A stretch of 64,000 bases of DNA from Bordetella parapertussis (GTDB taxonomy: Bacteria > Acidobacteriota > Terriglobia > Bryobacterales > Bryobacteraceae): NCBI GenBank assembly GCA_943328975.2, contig CALQCC020000006.1, positions 93,736-157,735 on the forward strand. The letters are read 5' to 3'. Position 1 is the stretch's first letter. Each line of letters begins with the position of its first letter. Positions 43,350-52,177 of the stretch are shown one piece after another. The translations under genes were made by a program, and so were the position numbers. The notes beneath the pieces were generated by a model that was given only the letters and a program-made list of their open reading frames with translations, was not told where the DNA came from and made no database searches.

Positions 43350-44540
43350 GTGACCCTAACTTTCGAACAAGCCCGAGCCTGCGTCCTGCAGCAAATCCGC
43401 GCCAGCCGCAAGAACTACGCCGTCGAACGTATTCCCCTGACCGAGGCCGCCGGACGTATCCTGGCCGAACCCATTGCCGCCGATCGCGACTACCCGCCCT
43501 TTCCCCGCTCCGCCCGCGACGGATTCGCCGTCCGCGCCGCCGATCTGCCTGGCGAACTTACGGTCATCGGCGAAGTACGGGCCGGCGAAGTTTTCCACGG
43601 TTCTGTCGCCGCGGGCCAAGCCGTGGAGATCATGACCGGCGCTCCCCTGCCCGATGGCGCGGATGCCGTCGTCATGGTGGAACACACCGAACGCACCGGC
43701 GACCGCGTCCGCATCGACCGCACGCAAGCCAGCGGAGACAACTTCAGTCCCCGCGCCGTCGAAGCCCGTCAGGGCACCAAGTTGCTCGATCCCGGCACGC
43801 GTCTGGGCTTTACCGAAATCGCACTCCTTGCCACGGTCGGCAAAGAACACGTCACCGTCTACAAGAAGCCGCGCGTGGCGATCCTGCCCACCGGCGATGA
43901 AATTGTCGACGTCGCCCAAACTCCCGAAGCCTTCCAGATCCGCAACTCCAACGCCTGGTCGATGGCGGTGCAAGTCGCCCGCGCCGGAGCCGAGCCCGTC
44001 GTCCTCCCCATCGCGCGCGACAACTACGAGTCCACGCGCGCCCTCGTGAAGAAGGGTCTCGAATGCGACATGCTGCTGCTCTCCGGTGGCGTCTCCGCCG
44101 GCAAGTACGACATCGTCGAAAAAGTCCTCGCCGAGTTCGGAGCGGAATTCTTCTTCACCCGCGTCCTGATCCAACCCGGCCAGCCACTGGTGTTCGGCAC
44201 CGCGCAGAGCCGCTTCTTCTTCGGACTCCCTGGCAACCCGGCGTCAACGATGGTCACGCTCGAAGTCTTCGCCCGCGCCGCCATCGAACTACTCTGCGGC
44301 GTCACCGAAGCGTCGCTACCTCTGCTACAAACCCGGCTCACACGCGACTTCCGCCAGAAGACCGGCCTCACCCGCTTTCTCCCCGCCTTCGTCTCCGCCG
44401 ACGGAGCCACAGTGGAACCGCTCTCTTGGCAAGGTTCAGGCGATGTGGCCGCGCTCACCCGCGCCAATGCATTTCTGGTCACCGAGCCAGACCGCGAACA
44501 GTGGTCCGCCGGTGACATGATTCGAGTCCTACTCAAATGA
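43350..44540 (+). CDS. moeA: Molybdopterin molybdotransferase MoeA
   Basis: MoeA inserts molybdate into adenylylated molybdopterin to form Mo-cofactor. The 396-residue protein shows [16 protein letters not shown], the [12 protein letters not shown] block, [13 protein letters not shown], and [13 protein letters not shown]. The GTG start at 43350 has TGAAGAAG upstream. A longer frame to 43323 lacks support. It overlaps moaC by 4 bases and opens a Moco operon. Confidence 0.94.
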   Translation: MTLTFEQARACVLQQIRASRKNYAVERIPLTEAAGRILAEPIAADRDYPPFPRSARDGFAVRAADLPGELTVIGEVRAGEVFHGSVAAGQAVEIMTGAPLPDGADAVVMVEHTERTGDRVRIDRTQASGDNFSPRAVEARQGTKLLDPGTRLGFTEIALLATVGKEHVTVYKKPRVAILPTGDEIVDVAQTPEAFQIRNSNAWSMAVQVARAGAEPVVLPIARDNYESTRALVKKGLECDMLLLSGGVSAGKYDIVEKVLAEFGAEFFFTRVLIQPGQPLVFGTAQSRFFFGLPGNPASTMVTLEVFARAAIELLCGVTEASLPLLQTRLTRDFRQKTGLTRFLPAFVSADGATVEPLSWQGSGDVAALTRANAFLVTEPDREQWSAGDMIRVLLK

Positions 44541-44998
44541 AAAAACTCTCCCACTACGACGAAACAGGCCGAGCCAGCATGGTGGACGTCTCCGCCAAGG
44601 CCGAAACCAAGCGCACGGCCACCGCCCAGGCGTTCGTGAAGATCCGGCCCTCCGTGCTGAAGAAGCTACCGCAGAACCCGAAAGGCGACCCGCTCGAGGT
44701 CGCCCGCATCGCCGGAATCCTGGCCGCCAAACGCACATCCGACCTCATCCCGATGTGCCATCCCCTGCTGCTGTCCCATGTGGACGTGAAGGCCGAGGTA
44801 AAGGCCCGTGGCGTGCTTATAACTTCTACGGTGACGATTGCCGGGCCCACAGGTGTCGAGATGGAAGCGCTGACAGCGGCGACAGTCGCGGCACTGACCG
44901 TGTACGACATGACGAAGGCGCTAGACAAAGGAATCGAGATCCAGGACGTGTACCTGCTAACGAAGACCGGCGGCAAATCGGGCGACTACAAGCGATGA
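44537..44998 (+). CDS. moaC: Cyclic pyranopterin monophosphate synthase MoaC
   Basis: MoaC, with MoaA, makes cyclic pyranopterin from GTP. The 153-residue protein carries [27 protein letters not shown], and [12 protein letters not shown], all conserved active-site segments. It overlaps moeA and mog by 4 bases each. No moaA is in the window. Confidence 0.95.
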   Translation: MKKLSHYDETGRASMVDVSAKAETKRTATAQAFVKIRPSVLKKLPQNPKGDPLEVARIAGILAAKRTSDLIPMCHPLLLSHVDVKAEVKARGVLITSTVTIAGPTGVEMEALTAATVAALTVYDMTKALDKGIEIQDVYLLTKTGGKSGDYKR

Positions 44999-45477
44999 TC
45001 CGCACAGCCATCATCACCATCAGCGACTCGGCCATCGCCGGCACCCGCGAAGACCGCTCCGGCCCAGCCCTCGAAGCCCAAGCCGTCGAACTCGGCTGGA
45101 CCGTCTCCAACAAACTCACCCTCCCCGACGAAGAAGAACACATCGCCAGCGCCCTCCGCGAACTTGCGGACTCAGACCAACTCGACCTCATCCTCACCAC
45201 TGGCGGCACCGGCCTGGCCCCGCGCGACGTCACTCCGGAGGCAACCAAGCGCGTCGCCGATCGCGACATCCCCGGCTTCGGAGAACTCATGCGCGCCGAA
45301 GGCCTCAAGACAACCCGCTTCGCTCCGATGTCCCGTGGAGGCGGCTCCACACGCGGTACCACGCTCATCCTCAACGTACCCGGATCGCCAAAAGGCGCAG
45401 TCGAGTCGTTGATGGCTGTAGCCCACTTGGTCCCTCACGTGGTGGACCTATTACACGGACGCACCGAACACAAATGA
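44995..45477 (+). CDS. mog: Molybdopterin adenylyltransferase Mog/MoaB-type
   Basis: The enzyme adenylates molybdopterin before MoeA. The 160-residue protein has [19 protein letters not shown] and [17 protein letters not shown], plus the C-terminal [14 protein letters not shown]. It starts at ATG 44995 inside the moaC stop. Its own stop overlaps the next VWFA gene as ATGA, so coupling continues into the VWFA pair. Confidence 0.93.
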   Translation: MIRTAIITISDSAIAGTREDRSGPALEAQAVELGWTVSNKLTLPDEEEHIASALRELADSDQLDLILTTGGTGLAPRDVTPEATKRVADRDIPGFGELMRAEGLKTTRFAPMSRGGGSTRGTTLILNVPGSPKGAVESLMAVAHLVPHVVDLLHGRTEHK

Positions 45478-46481
45478 TCACAGCTGCCCTTCTTGCTCTT
45501 TTGCTGGCCCAAGACGAAAGCGTCATTCGCTCTTCCGTCGTCAACGTCCAGGTCCCGGTCACGGTCCTCGATAAGAAGGGCAAGTACATCACCGGCCTCA
45601 CCGGGGAAGATTTCCGTCTCCTCGACAAGGGAGCCACGCAAAGGATCTCAGTCGAGAGGTCCACCCGACCCATCTCACTGGTTGTCGCTATACAGTCGAC
45701 TACAATCGACCCAGAAGTACTGAACGCGGTCCGCAAATCTTCCGGGTTGCTGGCCTCGCTCATCGCCGGCAACACGGGTGAAATCTCCGTCGTAGGGTAC
45801 GACCACCGTATCCAAGTCCTGACCCCGTTCACCACCAAAGCCGCCGACATAAAGACTGCTTTCAGCAAGCTCACCGCTAGCCGAGGACCTCATCGCCTGG
45901 ACGACGCAGCTATGGAATGTATCCGCATGCTCCAGACGCGCGGCGCCGACCGAAGGAAGATCCTGCTGATCATCGGCGAAGGCTTCGATGAAGGCAGCAC
46001 CGTCACAACGGCCAACGTATTCACCCAAGCCGAACTCAACGGGATCCTCGTCTACGCCGCGAATATGCAGCCGAACATTTCGCTAGCACTCCCGAAATCA
46101 AGGAATCCCGTCCCGCCTGACGCCCGAGGCCAGATGCCGATGGGCGTCATTCGCAACGAAACCTACGACGTCCAGACCGGCGGCTACGGCCCCAGCCTGA
46201 GCGAAATGTTGCGGGGGACAGCGGACAGTAATCTTTCCGCCTACGCCCAATTCACCGGAGCCCGTGCGCAGGGGTTCTCCAACCGGGGAACACTGCAACG
46301 AATCATCGAGACCATCGGTAAGGAAATTCGCAACCAATACATGCTGACATTCGCGCCGCAGAACTCCGAACCCGGCTACCACGAGATCACCGTGCAGGTC
46401 CCATCCACCCCGAACCTGGAAGTCCGGGCCCGCCGAGGCTACTGGCTGGCCACCCAAGTTCCAAATCGCGAAGTGCGGTAG
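45474..46481 (+). CDS. VWFA-related acidobacterial secreted protein (first of two)
   Basis: A 335-residue protein with a short signal sequence, then the Acidobacteria-type VWA pattern: VVNVQVPVTVLDKKGKYITG, GEDFRLLDKG, a conserved aspartate-rich MIDAS-like area (IQSTTIDPE in place of a full DxSxS), and a C-terminal TIQVP-like strand before RRGYWLA. These families are numerous in this phylum and their ligands are unknown. The start overlaps mog by 4 bases. A paralogue follows after 15 bases. Confidence 0.85.
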   Translation: MITAALLALLLAQDESVIRSSVVNVQVPVTVLDKKGKYITGLTGEDFRLLDKGATQRISVERSTRPISLVVAIQSTTIDPEVLNAVRKSSGLLASLIAGNTGEISVVGYDHRIQVLTPFTTKAADIKTAFSKLTASRGPHRLDDAAMECIRMLQTRGADRRKILLIIGEGFDEGSTVTTANVFTQAELNGILVYAANMQPNISLALPKSRNPVPPDARGQMPMGVIRNETYDVQTGGYGPSLSEMLRGTADSNLSAYAQFTGARAQGFSNRGTLQRIIETIGKEIRNQYMLTFAPQNSEPGYHEITVQVPSTPNLEVRARRGYWLATQVPNREVR

Positions 46482-46496
46482 ATTCTAGGTAGACAT

Positions 46497-47588
46497 ATGC
46501 GGAAACTCTTTTTCGTCGCCATTCCAGCCAGCGCGATTCTGACCGGTCTGCTGGTCGCGCAAGCCCCCGCGCCGCCCGAAATCGATACGCCGATCTTCCG
46601 TTCCGACGTCGTAAACGTGCAGGTCCCGGTGACCGTACGCGACAGCAGAGGTAACTTCGTAAACGGACTCGCGCCGGTGGATTTCCAACTGCTCGACGAA
46701 GGCATCCCGCAGCCAGTTAAACTCGATGTCGCCGCCCACCCCATCTCTTTAGTCATCGCCGTGCAGTCCGACGCCACCGCGCGCCAGATCCTGCCCACCG
46801 TGCAGAAAACCGCGAGCATCTTCGCGCCGCTAGTCGCGGGTGAAACCGGAGAAGTCGCCGTCATCGGCTTCGATCATCGCGTGCAGCTCCACACCCCGTT
46901 CACCTCCAACGCGGAAGAGATCAAAGCCGGATTCGCGAAACTGAAGCCGGGCAGCAACCAGCACCACTTGGACGACGCCGCGATGGAAGCCGTGCGCATG
47001 TTGGCCAAACGCGGCAAGGATCGCAAGAAGGTTCTCATCCTGATCAGCGAAACCCGCGACGTAGGCAGCGCCGTCAACCCGCGCGACGTCATGACCCAGG
47101 CCGAGTTCAGTGACGTCCAGATCTATTCCGTCAGCATGAACCACTTGATGAACCAGCTGACGACGCAAGCCGAGCCGAACCGCCCCAACGCAGTCCCGCC
47201 CGAATATCGCGGCAACCTGCCGATGGGAGTGATGCGCACCGGCACCACCGACGCGCAGACCAACATGGGCAACTATACGCCCATCTTCAAGGAAATCTTC
47301 ACGCTGGTCAAAGGCATTTTCGTGCCCAACTCGCTGGAGGTGTACACCAAGTTCACCGGCGGCCGCGAACAAAACTTCGTGAGCCTCGCTGGACTCGAAG
47401 AAGCCGTCCAGCAAATCGGCGAAGAGGTCCACAGCCAGTACCTGCTCACCTTCGCGCCCACCAGCGCAGAAGGCGGCTATCACGAGATCACGGTTCGAGT
47501 GCTGACCGCTCCGAACCTGAAGGTTACCGCTCGTACCGGCTATTGGATCGCCCCGCGCGGTCCCGGCCAAGCGCCCCCGAAGAAGTAG
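46497..47588 (+). CDS. VWFA-related acidobacterial secreted protein (second of two)
   Basis: The 363-residue paralogue of the preceding gene shares VVNVQVPVTVRDSRGNFVNG, FQLLDEGIPQPV, ISLVIAVQSDATAR, HHLDDAAMEAVRMLAKRG, and VTARTGYWIAP. It has a signal peptide ending near LLVAQ. The two arose by tandem duplication, since most blocks align in the same order. The metal site looks degenerate (VQSDATAR instead of DxSxS). It converges with clpS with no gap. Confidence 0.85.
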   Translation: MRKLFFVAIPASAILTGLLVAQAPAPPEIDTPIFRSDVVNVQVPVTVRDSRGNFVNGLAPVDFQLLDEGIPQPVKLDVAAHPISLVIAVQSDATARQILPTVQKTASIFAPLVAGETGEVAVIGFDHRVQLHTPFTSNAEEIKAGFAKLKPGSNQHHLDDAAMEAVRMLAKRGKDRKKVLILISETRDVGSAVNPRDVMTQAEFSDVQIYSVSMNHLMNQLTTQAEPNRPNAVPPEYRGNLPMGVMRTGTTDAQTNMGNYTPIFKEIFTLVKGIFVPNSLEVYTKFTGGREQNFVSLAGLEEAVQQIGEEVHSQYLLTFAPTSAEGGYHEITVRVLTAPNLKVTARTGYWIAPRGPGQAPPKK

Positions 47589-47951
47589 CTACGCCGAGCC
47601 TACCGGCTCCACGACCGCACTCATAGACCCCTTCGACACCGGCATGCGCGGATCCGCCCCATAGGCGTGGATCTGATCCCGCCCGAACTCCGCCTGCTCA
47701 AGCTCGCAAACGATCACCACCGTGCGCCCCATCGCGTCCACTTCGCAGGCATGCTTGTACGCCGTCTCGGCGGAGATGAAGAAGATCGTGCACAGCATCT
47801 CGATCACATACTCGTAGGTATGCTCCTCGTCGTTCAGCAGGACGACCTGATATTGCGGCGGGACGTCATCCCGGTTTTCGAGCCCTGTGCCCGTCCCGGT
47901 TCCCGGCGTGATCTGAATGTCTGGAGCGATTTGAGGTAATGTTTCGGCCAT
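47589..47951 (-). CDS. clpS: ClpS-like adaptor of the Clp protease
   Basis: ClpS delivers N-degron substrates to ClpAP. The 120-residue protein has a flexible N-terminus and the ClpS core: QYQVVLLNDEEHTYEYVIEM, ETAYKHACEVDAMGRTVVIV, and CELEQAEFGRDQIHAYG. It is a variant form, with NDEEHT where many have NDDxTP. It diverges from the tmRNA gene, which also feeds protein degradation; the two starts are about 35 bases apart. Confidence 0.88.
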   Translation of the reverse strand: MAETLPQIAPDIQITPGTGTGTGLENRDDVPPQYQVVLLNDEEHTYEYVIEMLCTIFFISAETAYKHACEVDAMGRTVVIVCELEQAEFGRDQIHAYGADPRMPVSKGSMSAVVEPVGSA

Positions 47952-47986
47952 GGACTCTGCACCTCAATGCTAGAATGAATACAGAA

Positions 47987-48340
47987 GGGGGCGCAACGGA
48001 TTCGACGGGAATGATTTTGTCGTGGTGAGTCGTGCCGGGTTCCGAGCTCCCGTAAAACGATCGGAAAACAACAACTGCCAACACGCAGTTTGCATACGCT
48101 GCTTAATTAATTAAGTAGCCGGTCTGGTGGGGTGAGCCTGCGCGCTCTGCATAGACCGTCATTTTGCAGGATAGGCCTAAAGCTTCTGTTCGGAGCCTCC
48201 AGCCGAGATCAATCGGACTAAGCTGTTCCGTTCTTGCCGGTGCCTTACGGAACAGACGAAAACTACCGAACCGGAAACGCACGTAGTCTTTTCACGGTAA
48301 ACTTTTTCGGACGCGGGTTCAACTCCCGCCGCCTCCACCA
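47987..48340 (+). ncRNA. ssrA: Transfer-messenger RNA (tmRNA)
   Basis: The 5' end GGGGGCG pairs with CGCCTCC before an encoded ACCA (discriminator A, CCA at 48338-48340), forming a tRNA-like acceptor. The GCGGGTTCAACTCCCGC T-arm and the 5' GCGCAACGGATTCGACGG block are typical of one-piece tmRNA. The tag-coding region is at 48077-48106. tmRNA with SmpB rescues stalled ribosomes and adds a degradation tag. A 17-bp inverted repeat begins within its 3' end. Confidence 0.97.
48077..48106 (+). other. tmRNA tag-peptide reading frame
   Basis: Reading from a GCC resume codon at 48077, the frame gives ANTQFAYAA and a TAA stop at 48104-48106, followed by TTAATTAA. The last residues (AA) fit the C-terminal degron recognised by ClpXP. 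The exact resume codon is inferred from the G-start rule and could lie one or two codons upstream. Confidence 0.8.
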
Positions 48341-48418
48341 TCCTTCGCCAAGGCTTCGGCTGGCAAGCCGGAGTCTTGGCGAAGGATGGTGCCCGCCATA
48401 GCTTCAGCGAAGGCGGGC
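48336..48418. repeat. Hairpin cassette joining tmRNA to the GIY-YIG gene
   Basis: A perfect 17-bp inverted repeat has arms CACCATCCTTCGCCAAG (48336-48352) and CTTGGCGAAGGATGGTG (48375-48391). Its left arm contains the last bases of the tmRNA, including CCA. A second hairpin follows: GCCCGCC (48391-48397) and GGCGGGC (48412-48418). The loops contain related CTTCGGC/CTTCAGC sequences. The structure could terminate the tmRNA transcript and also looks like the end of a small mobile element. Confidence 0.8.
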
Positions 48419-48448
48419 TGCCCCAACCATTCACAACAGGTGCAAACC

Positions 48449-48700
48449 ATGCACTACGTCTATCTCCTAAAAAGCCAGTCCCACCCAGACCAGCGCTACA
48501 TCGGCCTCACCGACAACCTCAAAGCCCGCTTAGCCAAACACAGCCAAGGCGGAGTCCCCCACACTTCCAAGTTCACCCCCTGGACCCTCCAAACCTACGC
48601 CGCCTTCTCCACCCGTGAACAAGCCACCGAATTCGACCACTACCTAAAATCCGGCTCCGGCCGAGCCTTCGCCAATCGCCACCTCTGGCCCCAGACCTAA
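48449..48700 (+). CDS. Stand-alone GIY-YIG endonuclease
   Basis: The 83-residue protein is essentially one GIY-YIG domain: MHYVYLLKSQSHPDQRYIGL (the GIY and YIG strands as YVY and YIG), then LAKHSQGGVPHTSKFTPW, and a catalytic Glu in EFDHYLKSGSGRAF. Stand-alone copies of this size are common in UvrC-like/homing-type nucleases and are often linked to repeats. It starts 109 bases behind tmRNA, right after two hairpins. Its role may be element mobility, though the substrate is unproven. Confidence 0.9.
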   Translation: MHYVYLLKSQSHPDQRYIGLTDNLKARLAKHSQGGVPHTSKFTPWTLQTYAAFSTREQATEFDHYLKSGSGRAFANRHLWPQT

Positions 48701-48757
48701 AAACGCGTTCAACCCCTTCCTCCCCTACGCATGTTCCCCCCGTGTTAGATTTGATCC

Positions 48758-49597
48758 ATGTTTCGCCTAGCCCTAACCCTCCTCTGCCTGCTACCCACGC
48801 AACTCCCCGCGCAGTGGATTCACTACCCCACCGCCGGAGTTCCCAAGACCCGCGCAGGCAAACCCAATCTCTCCGCACCCACTCCCCGCACCCGCGACGG
48901 CAAGCCCGATCTTTCGGGGATGTGGTGGAGCGCGGGTGCCACGCTTCCGTGTCCAGAGTTCATGGGCGGCAAGGACTGCGCAGAGAAAGGCCTGGGCTTG
49001 GGCCAACAAGGCGGAGGCCTTCCCGAGCAGGCGAACGATATCGCGGCGGGCTTGGCGGGAGGTCTGCCGTACACACCCTGGGCCGCGGAAGTGGTCAAAG
49101 AACGCTCTGCGAATCCGCTGACCGATCCTCATAGCCGGTGCCTGCCGTCCAACGTTCCTCGCGGATATTCGATCCCCCACATCCAGAAGTTCCTTCAGAC
49201 CAGAGGGCTGTTGGCGATCCTGAGTGAATTTAACGCCAGCTACCGCCAGATCTTCACGGACGGACGCCCTTTGCCCGTGGATCCCCAGCCCTCCTGGAAT
49301 GGCTACTCCACCGCCAAATGGGAGAAGGACACGCTGGTGGTGCAGAGCATCGGCTTTCGCGACGACCTGTGGCTCGATGCGTCGGGCAACCCTTTGACGG
49401 AGGCAGCTAAGGTAACCGAGCGCATTCGCCGCCCGAACTTCGGCAGCATGGAAGTAGAGTTGACCGTCGACGACCCCAAGGCGTACACCAAGCCGTGGAC
49501 CGTGACTCTGAAGCAGTTCCTAGTGCTCGATACCGAACTCATCGACGAGATTTGTCTCGAGAACGAAAAGAGCATCATCCACAGCCCGGTGAAATAA
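48758..49597 (+). CDS. Secreted acidobacterial paralogue, AQW..YP..G.P family (copy 1)
   Basis: The 279-residue protein has a signal peptide and then two copies of a TRDGKPDLS-type motif: AGKPNLSAPTPRTRDGKPDL. Later blocks are YRQIFTDGRPLP, WNGYSTAKWEKDTLVVQSIG, and DPKAYTKPWTVTL. A second copy with the same order lies at 57143. Several Cys here (PCPEFMGGKDC) are missing in copy 2. No known domain is recognised. The family seems lineage-specific and probably acts in the periplasm. Confidence 0.75.
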   Translation: MFRLALTLLCLLPTQLPAQWIHYPTAGVPKTRAGKPNLSAPTPRTRDGKPDLSGMWWSAGATLPCPEFMGGKDCAEKGLGLGQQGGGLPEQANDIAAGLAGGLPYTPWAAEVVKERSANPLTDPHSRCLPSNVPRGYSIPHIQKFLQTRGLLAILSEFNASYRQIFTDGRPLPVDPQPSWNGYSTAKWEKDTLVVQSIGFRDDLWLDASGNPLTEAAKVTERIRRPNFGSMEVELTVDDPKAYTKPWTVTLKQFLVLDTELIDEICLENEKSIIHSPVK

Positions 49598-49600
49598 CGG

Positions 49601-50224
49601 TCAAGGTTTCAGCGCGGGCTGCGTGCCGGCCGGAAGTGGATATCGATCTACATTCAGCAGCATGCTCACCATTTGATACCAGCCGAGCAGCCCGATCAAA
49701 TCCACCACACCCCGCTCTCCCAGTTGCCCACGCGCTGCAGCAAACGTGGGATCGCTCACCTGCTTGTTCGTCAGTAACTCGGTGACAAAGTTGTAGACGA
49801 CAGTTTCGTCCGGAGCGAGCTTCGCCGGCCGTCGGCGCTCGGCGATGTCCGCGATGATCGTGGCATCCAAACCCGCGTCAGCCGCCGCGCGAGCGTGAGC
49901 CTGCCATTCGAATTGCGCGGTCCAGTGCCGAGCCGTCACGATGATCGCGAGCTCGCGCAACTTCGCCGGCATCGACGTCAGGAACCGCATCGACGCGCCG
50001 AACTGCTGTGCCATGTCGCCCATCTCTGGACTGCGCAGCAGGATGTTCATCGGCCCATCGAGCCCTCTGCGCGGACCAGCGAGAACATGCTCGGCCATCG
50101 TGCGTTGCTCGGGTGTCATCTTCTCCCACGTGAGCGGAGCGAACCGATCCCCCCGCAGAGCAAGCTCCGGAGCTTGTTGCGCCATCGCGACGACAGCAGC
50201 AAGACAGAATACAGCAAGACGCAT
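49601..50224 (-). CDS. Secreted carboxymuconolactone-decarboxylase-like protein
   Basis: The 207-residue protein has a signal peptide (MRLAVFCLAAVVAMAQ) and a CMD/AhpD-like helical core: LRELAIIVTARHWTAQFEWQ and HARAAADAGLDATIIADIAE. The AhpD CxxC redox pair is absent, as in the non-thiol CMD branch. Function is unknown. A periplasmic location for this fold is less usual. It lies 9 bases after the PQQ dehydrogenase gene and is probably co-transcribed with it. Confidence 0.85.
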   Translation of the reverse strand: MRLAVFCLAAVVAMAQQAPELALRGDRFAPLTWEKMTPEQRTMAEHVLAGPRRGLDGPMNILLRSPEMGDMAQQFGASMRFLTSMPAKLRELAIIVTARHWTAQFEWQAHARAAADAGLDATIIADIAERRRPAKLAPDETVVYNFVTELLTNKQVSDPTFAAARGQLGERGVVDLIGLLGWYQMVSMLLNVDRYPLPAGTQPALKP

Positions 50225-50233
50225 GAGGCCTCC

Positions 50234-52174
50234 TCAGTTCGGCAATGCGAACGCGATCACCGAATCCGTAGCCACGACCGCAACATACTGCTTACCGTCC
50301 CGGCCCTGATACGTAATCGGATTCGCGTTGATATTCTTCTCGACGATCGGAGCCCACAGCTCGCGCCCCGTCTTCGCGTCGAAAGCCCGGAAGCGCCGAT
50401 CAGTGGTGGCTCCAATGAAAACAAGTCCGCTAGCAGTCACCATCGGACCAGCAGTGGTCGCCGAGCCCACGTTCTGCTTGCCCGGAGGCAACGCTTCGTT
50501 GATGCCCAGCGGGACGCGCCACACAATCTCGCCCGTGTTCGCGTTCACGGCCGTCAACGCCGACCATGGCGGACGCTGGCACGGGAACGTTCCAATCAAC
50601 TTCCCATCCTTATCGCGCACCGGCACAGCGAAGTTCGCGTACGGACCAGGACCGGAGATGCTGCCACGATCGTAGCCTTGATTCGATCCATCCGTCCCGC
50701 GACCGTAATAGGCCCCCGGCTGGATCTTCTCCACCCAACCGATCAGCGCGAGGTCGTGCGTCTGCACGAAAACGTAGCCCGTACTCGGATCCGCCGCAGC
50801 CCCGCCCCAATTGCTGCCTCCGGTCATACCCGGAAACTGAATCGCACTCTTCGGCGGCGCTCCCACTTCGTGATACGGAAACGGCGTGTAGGCCTGGTTG
50901 CCCGTGAGCCCGTTCTTCTCGATCATCTCCAGACACGCCGCAACATGCTCCGGCATCGTGTCCTCAGCGCGCACCAGTTCACTCATATCGAAACTGTTGC
51001 GCGCGATGGGCGGAGGCTTCACCGGGAACGGCTGCGTCGGCGCATACCATTCACCGGGGACGCTGCCCTTCGCCACAGGGCGCTCTTCCACACCGAAAAT
51101 CGGCTTCCCTGTTTCCCGATTCAAAATGAACACGAGCCCGTTCTTACCGACCAGCGTGAGCGCTGGAATCACGCGACCGTTTTGCTTGATGTCGATAAGA
51201 TTCGGCGCAGCCGGCAAGTCAACATCCCAGATGTCGTGATGCACGGTCTGGAAGTGCCACTTATATTTGCCCGTGTTGGCATCCACAGCGACCAACGAAT
51301 TCGCGAACAAGTTATTGCCCGGCCGATCGCCGCCATAGAAATTCCCAGCCGGTCCACCAATGGGGATATAGAGGATGCCGCGCTGTTCATCGGCGGTCAT
51401 GTGAAAGCCCCACGTGTTCACACCAGACCGGTTCTTCCAACTGTCGCGCTCCCAAGTGTTATTCCCGAACTCCCCCGCGCGCGGGACCGTGTGGAACTCC
51501 CACAACTTCTTGCCCGTGCGAGCATCGAAAGCTCGCGCATCGCCCGGAGCGCCCACCGGATTCTCCGCAACACTCGCGCCGAGGATCACAAGGTTCTTGA
51601 AGATGGTCGGCGTACCGCTGTAGCCCACCTGCAGCTCCACCACGCCCTCGCGTCCGAACCCTGGATCGATCTTGCCCGTGTTGGCATTCAACGCCATCAT
51701 CATATTCTTGGGCCCAGGCCCTTGCGCAGGCCCAGCCGTGGGTGCCGACATCACATCCCCACCGTTCGTAAAGATGAGGCGCGGCGGATTGTTCCCATCT
51801 CCCGGCCAGAACGATAATCCACGCGGAGGCGTCGTCATCCCCGCAGGCAGTTCATAACTCCAGAATTCTTTCCCCGTATGCGCTTCCAGCGCCAGAATGC
51901 GTCCAGCCGCCGGCACATACATCACGCCGTTGATGACCACGGGTGTCACCTCGGCCGTCGGCGCGCCCGTGGTCCGCAACGTCGCCGTCCACACCTGTTT
52001 CAGGTTCGCGACGTTGCTGGCGTTGATCTGCGTGAGCGCCGAAAACTTCCGCCCCTCCACATCGTGCGCGTACATCGGCCAATCGCCCGGCGTAATTGCG
52101 GCCTTACGCGGAGCTTGCGCATAGATCGCCACGGCCACCAACGAGCAACCGGCCAATGCAGTGAGCTTCTTCAT
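50234..52174 (-). CDS. PQQ-dependent dehydrogenase (eight-bladed propeller)
   Basis: A 646-residue periplasmic quinoprotein with signal peptide. Repeated W-docking-like blades are seen, e.g. GDWPMYAHDVEGRKFSALTQ, VNANTGEIVWRVPLGINEAL, FDAKTGRELWAPIV, and ALEAHTGKEFWSYELPAGM. It oxidises alcohols or sugars with PQQ and passes electrons to a cytochrome. No heme domain is fused. A dienelactone-hydrolase-like gene precedes it and a CMD gene follows, on the same strand. Confidence 0.9.
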   Translation of the reverse strand: MKKLTALAGCSLVAVAIYAQAPRKAAITPGDWPMYAHDVEGRKFSALTQINASNVANLKQVWTATLRTTGAPTAEVTPVVINGVMYVPAAGRILALEAHTGKEFWSYELPAGMTTPPRGLSFWPGDGNNPPRLIFTNGGDVMSAPTAGPAQGPGPKNMMMALNANTGKIDPGFGREGVVELQVGYSGTPTIFKNLVILGASVAENPVGAPGDARAFDARTGKKLWEFHTVPRAGEFGNNTWERDSWKNRSGVNTWGFHMTADEQRGILYIPIGGPAGNFYGGDRPGNNLFANSLVAVDANTGKYKWHFQTVHHDIWDVDLPAAPNLIDIKQNGRVIPALTLVGKNGLVFILNRETGKPIFGVEERPVAKGSVPGEWYAPTQPFPVKPPPIARNSFDMSELVRAEDTMPEHVAACLEMIEKNGLTGNQAYTPFPYHEVGAPPKSAIQFPGMTGGSNWGGAAADPSTGYVFVQTHDLALIGWVEKIQPGAYYGRGTDGSNQGYDRGSISGPGPYANFAVPVRDKDGKLIGTFPCQRPPWSALTAVNANTGEIVWRVPLGINEALPPGKQNVGSATTAGPMVTASGLVFIGATTDRRFRAFDAKTGRELWAPIVEKNINANPITYQGRDGKQYVAVVATDSVIAFALPN

Positions 52175-52177
52175 GGA

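Noticed and set aside
47866..48434. Small open frames across the tmRNA gene
   Set aside because: The region folds as tmRNA with paired ends, CCA and a tag. The frames are incidental.
49895..51817. A 640-codon plus-strand frame
   Set aside because: It is antisense to the PQQ dehydrogenase and the CMD gene, which show family motifs and correct lengths. GC-rich DNA leaves long chance frames.
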